64,000 bases of DNA, taken from positions 25,160,353 to 25,224,352 of the forward strand of contig OY804589.1 in NCBI GenBank assembly GCA_963680875.1, written 5' to 3'. The DNA is from Bathymodiolus brooksi. Lineage: Eukaryota > Mollusca > Bivalvia > Mytilida > Modiolidae. Position 1 is the first letter of the stretch; every line of letters begins with the position of its first letter. Of this stretch, positions 52,924 through 62,215 are shown piece by piece. Made by a program: the position numbers and the translations under genes. Below the pieces are notes generated by a model. It did not search any database and was not told where the DNA came from. It saw only the letters and a program-made list of their open reading frames with translations.

Positions 52924-53252
52924 CTAATTAAATTCCTGAAGTGGTATTATAACAGATTTAATCTTATGTTGATCTGAACTAAACGTGACAACTGACGATT
53001 TCGTCGACGTCACTGATTCACGTTGGATGCTATTGTTCATATGTAGCGGTATTCCATTGGTGCGAATTTCTGCGCATGAGCAAAGACATATGTTTGTTGA
53101 CTTCCCCTCTACTGGTGAATTTAGTACGTTGTTGTTTTTACATCTGCAGGGGTTCAGGTTCGATAACATGTTACCACTGAATGCTAGATAAATCCAAGGA
53201 TTACAGCAGCTATTTAGACTGGCAAGCAACAACATAATAACAACAGCATCAT
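52924..53252 (-). CDS. Vasopressin/oxytocin (conopressin)-type receptor, exon 2: TM7 and C-terminal tail
   Basis: This is the final coding exon of the receptor whose first coding exon is 57612-58620. The acceptor is TTTTTCAG|AT at 53253-53255. The exon supplies two bases that complete a codon begun by the last base of exon 1 (A + AT = Asn337), so the phases fit. It encodes residues 338-445. TM7 carries LNSCCNPWIY (NPxxY at 354-358), the form typical of AVP/OT receptors. A Cys pair (CRC, 372-374) in the proximal tail is a likely palmitoylation site. The tail of about 70 residues is rich in Ser and Thr, as expected for kinase and arrestin contact. The stop is TAG at 52924-52926. The open frame continues a few codons upstream of the acceptor, but that is intron. 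Confidence 0.85.
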
Positions 53253-53565
53253 CTGAAAAATTCAATCAGAACATAATAAAAAAATAAAATGAAATCACTA
53301 ATTTATTACCATCAAGCACGCAGTAGGTTCCTCTATTGTGTACAATGTAGTATTAAATTTCTAAAGAGATCAGAAAGAAAAGATTAGTCATATTATTTGT
53401 TCATACCCTACCTACCATTCTGAACTAAATTACTTTTTTATGTTCAATTAATTGTGTTAATTCATTTGTTACTGGATGCTGGAGGGTGACTTGCTGAGAT
53501 AAACAACATGAGGAATTAAAATATACAGTAAAAATGAAACCGGAAATTTGGAATATAATGATAAA

Positions 53566-53775
53566 CAACAAATTCCACACTGTTGGACAGTTCCAAAATA
53601 TAATAGAAAAATCGCAGAAAAAGACAAAATCGATACCCTTATGTGTAATACATATTTACATGACCATTCACTTTCCTGACTTGGTACAGGTATTTCAGTA
53701 AACAAATGGCAGGTTATATGGGTCCATCCAAACTTTCCCTCTTAGTGAAATGATGTGGTAATGTAAGTGTTTTAT
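53566..53775 (+). repeat. Dispersed repeat A, copy 1
   Basis: Contains CTGTTGGACAGTTCCAAAAT, AAAATCGATAC, CACTTTCCTGACTTGGTACA and CCTCTTAGTGAAATGATG. It matches the reverse complement of 55889-56040 across the first three blocks and a shorter stretch at 57138-57240 at the last block. At least three copies within one intron indicate an interspersed element of unknown class. Confidence 0.6.
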
Positions 53776-53851
53776 TAAAATCTGATGGGTGATCCTGATT
53801 AGGTAAATAAAAGAAAACAAATAAGTCCCTTTTATGAATCAAGAAGAGTTT

Positions 53852-54041
53852 GAAGATATCAAAGGGGCAATCAGAATCGTTATATCGAAGAAGAACAGAA
53901 AACACAATGGCCAAAAGAAAAAGTACAAAAGGACAAACAACGATCTACAAAACATACATATAAAACTAAAGATCGAGTAACACGAACCCCACTAAAAACC
54001 GAGGGTGAACTCAGGTGCTCCGAAGGGTAAGCAGTTCCTAT
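53852..54041 (-). repeat. Dispersed repeat B, inverted copy
   Basis: The reverse complement closely matches 56695-56897. Shared blocks include GGAACTGCTTACCCTTC, GAGCACCTGAGTTCA, CTTTAGTTTTATATGTATG, TTTTGTAGATCGTTGTTTGT and CTGATTGCCC. I recognise this as a very common bivalve interspersed repeat. It is inverted relative to the two copies at 56490-56897, so intron RNA could fold between them. Confidence 0.7.
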
Positions 54042-54964
54042 GCTTTAACATTGCATTTGTTTTTGTTATGAAAAGATAGTTTGAAGAGTGATGGTAAACA
54101 ATTTCACCAATATCAACAAAACCCACAAGCAACTGTCACCACAAACCATTGAAATACATATCCTTTTTAGACATGCGCAAGGCTAAACCGGTAAATGAAA
54201 TCCAACAATGATATATAGGAGACATTTTAGGAAAACGACATACCATATACCTATCCTTGTATATGATTTTATTTTGTGTTGTTGATTTAGTTACACTATC
54301 TGAATCAACAGGTCAATTAGAAGATACTTGATGTAAGTGGCTATTAGGTACATTATTTAAATTTGAACAAATACTGATTTTCTTGGAATCCAGATAATGT
54401 GTCCGAATGGAGCCATATATCTACCCGCAGATTATTGTATCAGTAAGCTAGCACTATTAAACTCTAAGTCCACGTGTTGACCTAGTACAAAACAACTATC
54501 GTCATCTGATCGAGAAGAAACTTGTCTCCGCCATGATATATGTTGATAATAGGGCATTTGTACTTAAATAACAATCATTTATTCACTTTCATCAATTTAC
54601 CATATCAGGAATTGATGACCTCAGTCGATTTTGGTTATCCTGTATATGCCCATTAGTGTTGTTACTCCCAATACATATACATTTTTATCTAGCTTTCCAG
54701 ACTGTCGATCTTGAGCGTACCCCATGAAGGTTATTCCAGAAACGCGTCGTGCGAACTAAATTTGATATATACGCTTTTATTTCGTATCAACAAGTTTTCA
54801 TTTGCTGTCTGTTTTGCTTTGTCTCATTTATTCATTAATTCAATATATTATATGCATTAATCACACAAGACTTTCTCCGTTAGTAGTTAATGCGTTACTG
54901 ATGTCTCTGTAATTCACTACATTGGTTTAATATAGTTTGCTATATTACCAAGTCGTCCTCAATA
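54042..54964. other. Intronic AT-rich DNA
   Basis: No gene seen. The block near 54721-54760 (GTTATTCCAGAAACGCGTCG) resembles a bivalve interspersed repeat I have some memory of, but there is no second copy in the window to prove it. A CACGTG lies near 54474. Confidence 0.3.
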
Positions 54965-55049
54965 GTCGTGGCTGACATCGTAAGGTCATTAGATTTATAT
55001 CTACACGTACCCATGCAATTAGTTGCTCGAGTTCGATTCCAACCGCGAC
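54965..55049 (+). repeat. Decayed tRNA-like head of a SINE
   Basis: The 85-base segment begins GTCGTGG and ends CCGCGAC, which pair as a complete 7-bp acceptor stem with one G-T wobble. TGAC/GTCA could form a D-stem. GAGTTCGATTCC lies at the RNA polymerase III B-box position. The length fits a class II (Leu/Ser-like) tRNA, but the anticodon loop is not standard and the T-stem is broken, so it is not a functional tRNA gene. The following GTCTGATTAACAAGTGGC... may be the SINE body. Confidence 0.45.
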
Positions 55050-55888
55050 CAACTTTGTCTGATTAACAAGTGGCTCCACCTACTCCACTGGACAGGACCG
55101 ATAAACGATTGTATGTATGCAATTTCTTAATGTGCACGATATGTAAATAATCGTAGCGCTATGTCTTTGAATAAGAAGGCTATGTGTATGAGGTTTAAAC
55201 ATTGGTATAAGGGCATGGCTTACCGACCCCTTCACCAGTTTTGCACCGATTACACACAAACTTTATATTGCATTAATAGTGTGTTTATTCTGTTGAAAAA
55301 TCTTATTTATCTATTGAAGGTTATATTGTGAATTAATTAATAAAACTATAATTATCCCTTGATTGCCCCTTTAGATATTTTCTGTCAACAGGAAGTAGAC
55401 TGTATTTACAACTATGTTCCCAAAGTTCAAGACGCAACATGTGACAGGGGTACCAGAAAAAGCTCTATTTCGGTCAGTGACAGTAAATAACAAACATTAT
55501 CCAGTCAATGTAATTTGCCTGCTCAAAAAGAACAAGTGCAGGATAAAAAAAAAACAGAAGCCATTAAGCAACACCGGTAATTTTTTTCTTAAAAGCGTGC
55601 ACCAGTATTATAAATTGTACGAAGGCATTAAAGCTCATCAGTTTTACTTTAAATGGTGACACGAAATGCTTTGTCACATAAATGACTTAAGAAAACAAAA
55701 CTTTAAAACTCATATGCAAAGAGTAGTGGTTAACAATTCAGGAATGACATACACTTTAGTACTTCGATTAAGATAAAAAAAAAAAAAAAAAAACTTTTAC
55801 AAAAAAGACTTCATACATCGTCCATTAATGGCTTTGGAAAGAAGGTAAAATGTTGAAAATGTTTATCTATTTTGAGGCTCGGGCTATA
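55050..55888. other. Intronic AT-rich DNA with an A19 tract
   Basis: No gene recognised. A run of 19 A at 55775-55793 could be the tail of a retroposed element. The 81-codon plus-strand frame at 55414-55659 is Lys-rich, has no recognisable domain, and is opposite to the receptor intron. Confidence 0.35.
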
Positions 55889-56040
55889 AAACTAGTTTAA
55901 CCCCGACACTTTTTTTATTGAAGTGCCTGTACCAAACCAGGAAAGTGAGTTTTCATGTATTCATCTGTTAGAAGTATCGATTTTGCCACTTTCTACGGTT
56001 TTTCCATTAAATTTCGGAACTGTTCCGACAGTGTAGTATT
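55889..56040 (-). repeat. Dispersed repeat A, copy 2 (inverted)
   Basis: The reverse complement aligns with 53566-53722. Shared blocks include the pair CTGTCGGAACAGTTCC / CTGTTGGACAGTTCC, AAAATCGATAC and CACTTTCCTG followed by TTGGTACAGG. A run of 17 T adjoins its right edge (56039-56055), which on this strand is an A-tract at the start of the element. Confidence 0.6.
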
Positions 56041-56056
56041 TTTTTTTTTTTTTTTG

Positions 56057-56489
56057 CATTTTATTAGATCTGATAAAAGACGTGTTTCAATATGATCAAT
56101 GTTCTAAGAATAGCTATTTAAAAATAAGACTAACTAAACATTATAGATTTTAGATTGCACTTTTCGTAAGACCTATTACAACTACTACATTTTCTCTAAA
56201 GCACATATAGAGCCATATTGTATACAGGGACAGCCCAAATTAAAAACGACCTAACAACAGCGGTAGTGCACTCAAATATGCCAAATTGTATAAAGCTTTA
56301 ACAACTACTTTAGTTATTTTTAAGTTTTCTGCATGGATAAGACCATAAGGCTATCGTCCGTATGTAAATACCATCTATATAATAAGTATTATCCCAATAT
56401 AACAATCATAGCGAAATGGGAATACCAGTCGGCTGTTTTTAGTATACAAGTCAATGTTCTTAAGTGTCATTTCATACCGTGCATGAGTA
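56057..56489. other. Intronic AT-rich DNA
   Basis: No ORF, RNA gene or repeat is recognised in this stretch. Confidence 0.35.
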
Positions 56490-56897
56490 ACACGGCGGGT
56501 GTCTTATAAGAAACAGGAACTACATATCCTTCGCGAGGACCTAGGTTAACCACCGGCTTTTAGTTTTCTATGTTGTGTTGTGTTTTTTACTGTTATGTTT
56601 GTCTTCGTCCCGTGTCTTGTGTGCCCTTTGTTGCCAGTGTCTCTGGAGTGTCTATTCTTGATTGCCCCTTCAGTTTTCTCTAACGGTACCACTAGTGGAG
56701 CAGGAACTGCTTACCCTTCCGGAGCACCTGAGTTCATCCCCGGATTTTAGTGAGGTTCGCATTGCTCGATCTTTAGTTTTATATGTATGTTTTGTAGATC
56801 GTTGTTTGTCTTTTTGTACTTTTTCTTTTGGCAATTGTGTTGTCTGTTCTTCTTCGACATACGAATTCTGATTGCCCTTTTGGTATCTTCAAACTCT
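56490..56897 (+). repeat. Two tandem copies of dispersed repeat B
   Basis: The first, more decayed copy (about 56490-56675) has AGGAACTACATATCCTTCGC and ends GATTGCCCCTT. The second (about 56680-56897) has GGAACTGCTTACCCTTCCGG and ends GATTGCCCTTTTGGTATC. Their motif order is the same. A 69-codon open frame over the second copy (56662-56871) is typical of this repeat family and not a host gene. The inverted relative is at 53852-54041. Confidence 0.7.
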
Positions 56898-57137
56898 GCT
56901 TGTATCATATCCAATATAGTTCTTAAAATAAAGTTTATTTGCTGTGGAAATTAGAGAATTGCTACTGAAAAATTATATATAATTGTCTTCTATGAACTAT
57001 AATGTCATGATTTACAATACAAAAAATGAAAAACAAAAAATACCACGTTGTCGAAACATTTACAAAATCAATTCTAAGAATCGCTACAACAGAAGCAAAA
57101 TTGTTAGCTCTAATACATATGATCGCACACTTTTAAG

Positions 57138-57240
57138 GCTTGGAACAGGTACTCCAAGACGAAATTGCGAGTTCGGCTAGTTTTATGAACCCAAATTTCA
57201 CCTCTTAGTGAAATGATGCGGTCATGCACGTGTTTTCCAC
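57138..57240 (+). repeat. Dispersed repeat A, partial copy 3
   Basis: CTTGGAACAGGTACT and CACCTCTTAGTGAAATGATG match the end of repeat A at 53679-53766 at similar spacing. The rest is diverged. The next bases include CCACGTGT, a CACGTG site. Confidence 0.45.
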
Positions 57241-57611
57241 GTGTAGGTAAAATGCAAACCCTTATATATAACTGAGTGAGCAGCGTTGTCATAACGAATA
57301 TTCTAATTTTAAGCGTTTTACAGAAAGTATGTCTTCATGACATAGAAAATGACATATGTATGATATAAATAAATGTTAGAGAATACCGAAGGGCAATCAA
57401 CAAATGGACAATCCAGAGAAAGGGGCAATATAGGTTACATAAGACGAAGAAAAACAAAGCAGAAACACAACACAATATGTGTTGAACACCACTATATGCA
57501 AACAAACACAAATAAGGTAAATAAGACATGTGCCCTCCTACAAACAACTGGAGGTAAAGACAAACCGAACATCGTTAATATGATATTAGTTCTAAAGAAT
57601 ATAAAACTTAC

Positions 57612-58620
57612 TCTCTGTAGCAGATGGGTTCCATAGCCACCATAGCTGTGAAATAAAAAATGGCGACCAACAAACTATGTATGCTAAAATTATGATGAAT
57701 GTTAATTTTACTGTTTTTAATTTAGCTTTACTAAAGCCTCGAAATGAATGTGAGCGTAGCATTATATTTACAGAAGGCGTACTACGACGATTATTAGACA
57801 ACACCGCCTCGGATGTATATGATGTTGATGGTGTGTTTCCTTCCTTAGAATCTTTTCGGAGTTCCTTGTGTTTGATGTAATTTCCAGATTCTTCCGAAAG
57901 TCTGTATTTTTTCCAGATGGTGAAACAAATGGACCCGTAACACGTGATCAAGATTAATAAAGGTATAATGTACACTAACACTGTAAATGAAATAACGTAT
58001 AAATCCAAAGTCCACATTGGATTGAACTTTACCCAGCAGTCCATGATTCCTCCAACTTCCCGTTCCTGATACTTGAAAATGATGAATTGTGGGATACTAA
58101 AAACACCAGCGATACAGTAAGCGCCACCTATCATAACTTTCACTAATCTTGGAGTCCATGTATGATTTGACAATGGGTGACATATTGCGCGATATCTGTC
58201 TATGGCGGTCATAACGAGAATGTATGTTGACAAATACATTACAAAAATTTGCATATATTTGATAAATCTACACAAAAAGTCACCACCTTCAAATTTATTT
58301 GTAATATCCCAAATCATTTGTGGCAAAATATTGAAGGCCGCTACGAGTAAGTCAGCAATGCTTAGATGCATGATAAAAATATGCATTCGAGTCACCTTCC
58401 GTTTCTTCTTCCATAGTGCGAGTAATACGCAAAAATTTCCAAATACCGCTAGTGTAAAAATTGCAACTTGAACGGCAACTTCAATATTTGCCAATTTTTC
58501 GTTACGCAATGTAGCATTATTTTCATTTGTTGTCGTAAAAACAGTTGACACTTCACTAAAGTTGTAAATCGGATATTGTACAACACTGTCGTTGAATAAC
58601 GGCACAAAAATATGCTGCAT
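57612..58620 (-). CDS. Vasopressin/oxytocin (conopressin)-type receptor, exon 1: N-terminus to TM6
   Basis: Neuropeptide GPCR of the plasma membrane, expected to bind conopressin/oxytocin-like nonapeptides and signal through G proteins. With exon 2 (52924-53252) it gives 445 residues. N-terminal sequons: N10, N20, N35. TM1 has GN (N62) and TM2 LSIAD (D90). WDIT...GGDFLCR (104-118) is the family signature before TM3 (C117). DRYRAICHPL is at 141-150, ECL2 Cys195, TM5 P220 and Y228, SKAKLKTVKLTF (297-308) leads into TM6, and CWSP is at 317-320. Residue 168, where class A receptors have the TM4 Trp, is Tyr. The start ATG at 58620 was chosen because TTTTCAG|GCAAT lies five bases upstream, a likely acceptor from a non-coding 5' exon. 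The frame stays open 45 codons further, but those residues are hydrophobic and intron-like. CCAP/NPS-type receptors are the next-best family. Confidence 0.88.
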
Positions 58621-58625
58621 ATTGC

Positions 58626-58628
58626 CTG
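58626..58628 (-). other. Probable splice acceptor before the receptor start codon
   Basis: On the minus strand TATGTTTTCAG|GCAAT precedes the ATG, so the first coding exon probably starts at 58625 with a five-base leader. A non-coding 5' exon and the promoter would then lie at higher coordinates, possibly beyond the tandem arrays. Confidence 0.5.
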
Positions 58629-59226
58629 AAAACATATAATGTAAATATATTGAAATGCTAGTAAAAATAAACACTAACAATTTAAATAATATGTAAAATC
58701 CTGAAATATTTCCTTCATACAAATACTTGTAAAATACTAACAACTTAAATAGCACCCAGAATCCTCAAACTAAGTCCTTGATGCAATTAAATATCACATA
58801 TGATCAACTATTATTTTGCCAATGTTTGCTATCTCATTTTGTTTTTCTATTTTCAATCTGTTTCAGAAAAACAACATGCGTACGCTTTAGTATCGACTGA
58901 ATAATACTACTTCTGATGTTTTGTGAAGTGAATGTTTTAGCTCCTTCTGATTGGTAGACGAACGAATGAATTCAATTTTAAAACGACCATTCTTGTATAG
59001 ATATTAATTGCAGCTGCGTGGGAGCATAATAGAACACAAGAAATCACTCGGCATTTATAACAGTAACCAGACACTAATTATATGATTAGAAGATATTTCA
59101 ATACAACATAATTTCTAAATAACTTTTTGTGTTGTAATTAATGAGGAAAAGATACATGTATAGTATTACCTGAAAAAAGAAATACTGATTAGATGATAAA
59201 CAACTTTGATGTTGTGAATACTTATC
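58629..59226. other. Upstream region of the receptor, no element recognised
   Basis: AT-rich. It should contain the end of a 5' intron if the proposed acceptor is used. No TATA box or other promoter element stands out. Confidence 0.35.
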
Positions 59227-59760
59227 CTACGGATAGTGAGGGGGGGTAGTAGAAAACAAGTTGTGGGAGGGGGTATGGTGCTTAACCCGACTTTCAACAA
59301 TATTTCAGTGATATCGTGTTTGTCAGTTTTATTGATGACATGAAACCTATTTTACAGATAGTGGGGGAGAATGTAATGGTTTAACGCCACTTTCAACAAT
59401 ATTTCAGCTATATCGTGTTTGTCAGTTTTATTGATGACATGAAACCTATTTTACAGATAGTGGGGGAGGGGGTAATGGTTTAACGCCACTTTAACAATAT
59501 TTCAGCTATATCGTGACGGTCATTTTTATTGATGCTATGAATATTTATGCTACAGATAGTGGGGGGAGGGGGTAATGGTTTAACGCCACTTTCAACAATA
59601 TTTCAGTTATATCGTGACGGTCAGTTTTATTAATGTTATGAATACCTATTTTACAGATAGTGGGGGGAGGGGGTAATGGCTTAACGCCACTTTCAACAAT
59701 ATTTCAGTTATATCGAGACGGTCAGTTTTATTAATGCTATGAATATATAGTCTCTAACAT
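59227..59760 (+). repeat. Tandem array of about five 100-bp units with G-rich blocks
   Basis: Units start at about 59282, 59381, 59480, 59580 and 59681, preceded by a degenerate partial unit. Each has TTAACGCCACTTTCAACAAT, ATTTCAG, a TATATCGTG-type block, CAGTTTTATT and a G-rich block such as GTGGGGGAGGGGGTAATGG. The reverse complement of the first block matches 52711-52736 in the SINE-like remnant, so the array appears to be an amplified SINE tail. The copies differ by several substitutions. Confidence 0.85.
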
Positions 59761-59830
59761 TGTTTCCCGTTTATTATGATAATTTCTCAAATCAAGATAG
59801 TTAAATTTTCACATTTTAAAGTTCGAGGTT

Positions 59831-59959
59831 TAAAACAGACAAAATCAGTCAACAACCGGAAAACTGTGAAAACCGTAATGACCTTCACTTGGTACAGGCA
59901 TTTCTATAGAATCAGATTTTAAAGCGCCTAACCGCCCGCTTGCATTACGGCTCAAAGGT
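59831..59959 (+). repeat. Dispersed repeat D, copy 2
   Basis: Same family and orientation as 51921-52061. This copy lacks the short AAATGGTGGGTTG segment found in copy 1. The two copies bracket the receptor gene but are too far apart and too short to suggest that they mobilised it. Confidence 0.7.
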
Positions 59960-60070
59960 AATTAAAATAGAGTGATGTAGCATGGACCACTGTAAGCTCA
60001 TATCTACATGATTGAATATCAACAACGTCTTAGAACAAGAATAAACACGTAGATATCTATCTTAGTGCGC

Positions 60071-61189
60071 AAGACACGTGACTGGAATAACATTCACTAG
60101 GTACGCCCATAATCAAATGACTGGAGAACTAGTAAACATGATAGTCAAAAGCAGCCAATGTTATAGATACCAAGACACGTGACTTGAATAACATTCACTA
60201 GGTACGCCCATAATCAAATGACTGGAGAACTAGTAAACATGATAGTCAAAAGCAGCCAATGTTATAGATACCAAGACACGTGACTGGAATAACATTCACT
60301 AGGTACGCCCATAATCAAATGACTGGAGAACTAGTAAACATGATAGTCAAAAGCAGCCAATGTTATAGATACCAAGACACGTGACTGGAATAACATTCAC
60401 TAGGTACGCCCATAATCAAATGACTGGAGAACTAGTAAACATGATAGTCAAAAGCAGCCAATGTTATAGATACCAAGACACGTGACTGGAATAACATTCA
60501 CTAGGTACGCCCATAATCAAATGACTGGAGAACTAGTAAACATGATAGTCAAAAGCAGCCAATGTTATAGATACCAAGACACGTGACTGGAATAACATTC
60601 ACTAGGTACGCCCATAATCAAATGACTGGAGAACTAGTAAACATGATAGTCAAAAGCAGCCAATGTTATAGATACAAAGACACGTGACTGGAATAACATT
60701 CACTAGGTACGCCCATAATCAAATGACTGGAGAACTAGTAAACATGATAGTCAAAAGCAGCCAATGTTATAGATACCAAGACACGTGACTGGAATAACAT
60801 TCACTAGGTACGCCCATAATCAAATGACTGGAGAACTAGTAAACATGATAGTCAAAAGCAGCCAATGTTATAGATACCAAGACACGTGACTGGAATAACA
60901 TTCACTAGGTACGCCCATAATCAAATGACTGGAGAACTAGTAAATATGATAGTCAAAAGCAGCCAATGTTATAGATACCAAGACACGTGACTGGAATAAC
61001 ATTCACTAGGTACGCCCATAATCAAATGACTGGAGAACTAGTAAACATGATAGTCAAAAGCAGCCAATGTTATAGATACCAAGACACGTGACTGGAATAA
61101 CATTCACTAGGTACGCCCATAATCAAATGACTGGAGAACTAGTAAATATGATAGTCAAAAGCAGCCAATGTTATAGATACAAAGACACG
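60071..61189 (+). repeat. Minisatellite of 101-bp units, eleven full copies, each with an E-box
   Basis: Units start every 101 bp from 60071 to 61081, with a truncated twelfth at 61182. The unit begins AAGACACGTGACTGGAATAA, includes TAGGTACGCCCATAATC, ACTGGAGAACTAGTAAACAT and GCAGCCAATG, and ends TTATAGATACC. Copies are almost identical. Differences seen are TTGAATA in unit 2, AAAT at two positions and a CAAAGACAC boundary near 60676. Each full unit has a palindromic CACGTG; the truncated last unit has CACGTC. No long ORF crosses the array. Confidence 0.95.
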
Positions 61190-61420
61190 TCATCCAATGA
61201 TAAAGATTTCAACCAACATGAATGGTCATCAACGATATTTTCGGTTTTTCATTTTCTTTCTATTTGAAATTTGTATTGTACTTATTAAAGATAAGGTCAA
61301 ACTGCCTCAGACATATGTAACATTAGAGGATTCTTGGTATCCTGTTTAACTCCATTGATTTTCTTTCTTCCTAAGAATTTTTGATTATTTGTCTTTCCAG
61401 TGTACCTGATGAATGGGTTC
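61190..61420. other. Intergenic DNA
   Basis: No feature recognised between the 101-bp array and the hairpin at 61421. Confidence 0.35.
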
Positions 61421-61490
61421 ATTCAACCTATGCCAACATTTTGAAAAATAGGCATGGAAAGGTAAGAACAAATGTTGGCATAGGTTGAAT
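61421..61490. repeat. Perfect 20-bp inverted repeat with 30-base loop
   Basis: ATTCAACCTATGCCAACATT at 61421-61440 is exactly complementary to 61471-61490. The loop is 61441-61470. It could be a small transposon terminus pair, a foldback remnant or a chance-preserved hairpin. No T-run that would suggest an RNA polymerase III terminator follows directly. Confidence 0.75.
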
Positions 61491-61633
61491 AGCTTAATTG
61501 TTATATAAACATCCACAATTAACTGTGTGCCAACTTTAAAATATTGTTTTTTTTTAACAAAAATTGTGTTTTTTAATATATTAAATATTATTGCTTGATT
61601 AGATATTTTAACAGAATATTCCTAATCCTAGTG

Positions 61634-61772
61634 TGATTGTTTACTGGTATAATGATATATGATTCAATTTCTAATTATGCAATTTCTGTAAATTTAGGTC
61701 ATTTCACAGGATTATTTACTGGTATATGATATATGATGCAATATCTGGTTCTGCAATTTCTGCAATTTTTGG
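61634..61772 (+). repeat. Imperfect tandem duplication of about 75 bp
   Basis: TTTACTGGTAT...ATGATATATGAT...CAATTTC...TGCAATTTCTG occurs from 61640 and again from 61715. The second copy runs into the SGNH-like relic and supplies its first 20 or so codons, so those residues are probably not original protein sequence. Confidence 0.6.
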
Positions 61773-62215
61773 TATCGGTGGTAGCACTGTACGCCCGGGT
61801 CTAAAGAGTATGCAGAATACAAGAAATATGAACGTTATTTCAAGCTATAATCCAGATGTAATATTCTTAGGCGGAAACGATATTAAAATCGCAACGTTGA
61901 TCCAATGAAATTGGCCCGAGATATCTTCGTGCTTGCAAAATTCATCATTGAATGTTATCATTTTACATGTCATTATCGGCCAATTGTTTCGCCGGTATTC
62001 ACGAAGAAATCCTATAAATTACAATGAACTGGTTTACGATGTAAATAAACAATTAACAGAACAAACTGGTGATGAATCGAAAATATCGTTATGGCATCAC
62101 AGAAGGTTTTGTTTTAACACGAGGCAATATATCTCTGCCGACGGTGTCCACTTTAATAATCTAGGCATGCGCAAATTCGCACACAGAGTGTGAGATCAGC
62201 CATCGCGATCTCTAG
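61726..62215 (+). pseudogene. Frameshifted relic of an SGNH-hydrolase-like domain
   Basis: Two open segments read as parts of one domain. The first (61726-61908) has GGSTVRPGLKSM then PDVIFLGGNDI, resembling the SGNH block containing the conserved Asn (GxND). The second (61933-62193) has VIIGQLFRRYSRRNPINYNE, SLWHHRRF and ISADGVHFNNLGMRKFAHRV, resembling the last block with catalytic Asp and His (DGVHF). Between them the reading must change frame: MKLARDIFVLAKFII is in a different frame around 61900-61945. The expected end VRSAI is also displaced by a frameshift near 62190. The N-terminal GDS/GHS block with the nucleophilic serine is not seen. I recall such domains in multicopy, repeat-associated mollusc proteins. 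Most likely a dead fragment. Confidence 0.5.

Larger units (their letters stand above)
53253..57611 (-). other. 4.36-kb intron of the receptor gene
   Basis: The donor on the minus strand is GAGA|GTAAGT, whose intron G is base 57611. The acceptor is TTTTTCAG, ending at 53253. The intron is phase 1 and interrupts the gene between TM6 and TM7. It is filled with dispersed repeats annotated separately. Several open frames of 60-90 codons on either strand inside it overlap these repeats or AT-rich DNA and are not credible genes. A second transcript hidden in the intron cannot be excluded. Confidence 0.85.

Noticed and set aside
54965..55049. Functional tRNA gene
   Set aside because: T-stem does not pair and the anticodon loop is not standard, although the acceptor stem is intact; better read as a SINE head.
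56662..56871. 69-codon plus-strand frame (VEQELLTLPEHLSS...)
   Set aside because: It is the conceptual translation of a common interspersed repeat (repeat B) inside the receptor intron, present here in three copies.
57335..57636. 70- and 87-codon frames on opposite strands
   Set aside because: Both lie in the receptor intron; no domain, and the plus-strand frame runs antisense into the end of exon 1.
58621..58755. Extra 45 N-terminal codons of the receptor (start at 58755)
   Set aside because: The residues are AT-rich and hydrophobic without receptor character, and a TTTTCAG acceptor sits five bases before the preferred ATG at 58620.
61726..62193. Two separate small genes
   Set aside because: Their motifs are consecutive blocks of one SGNH-like domain split by frameshifts, so one broken gene explains them better.
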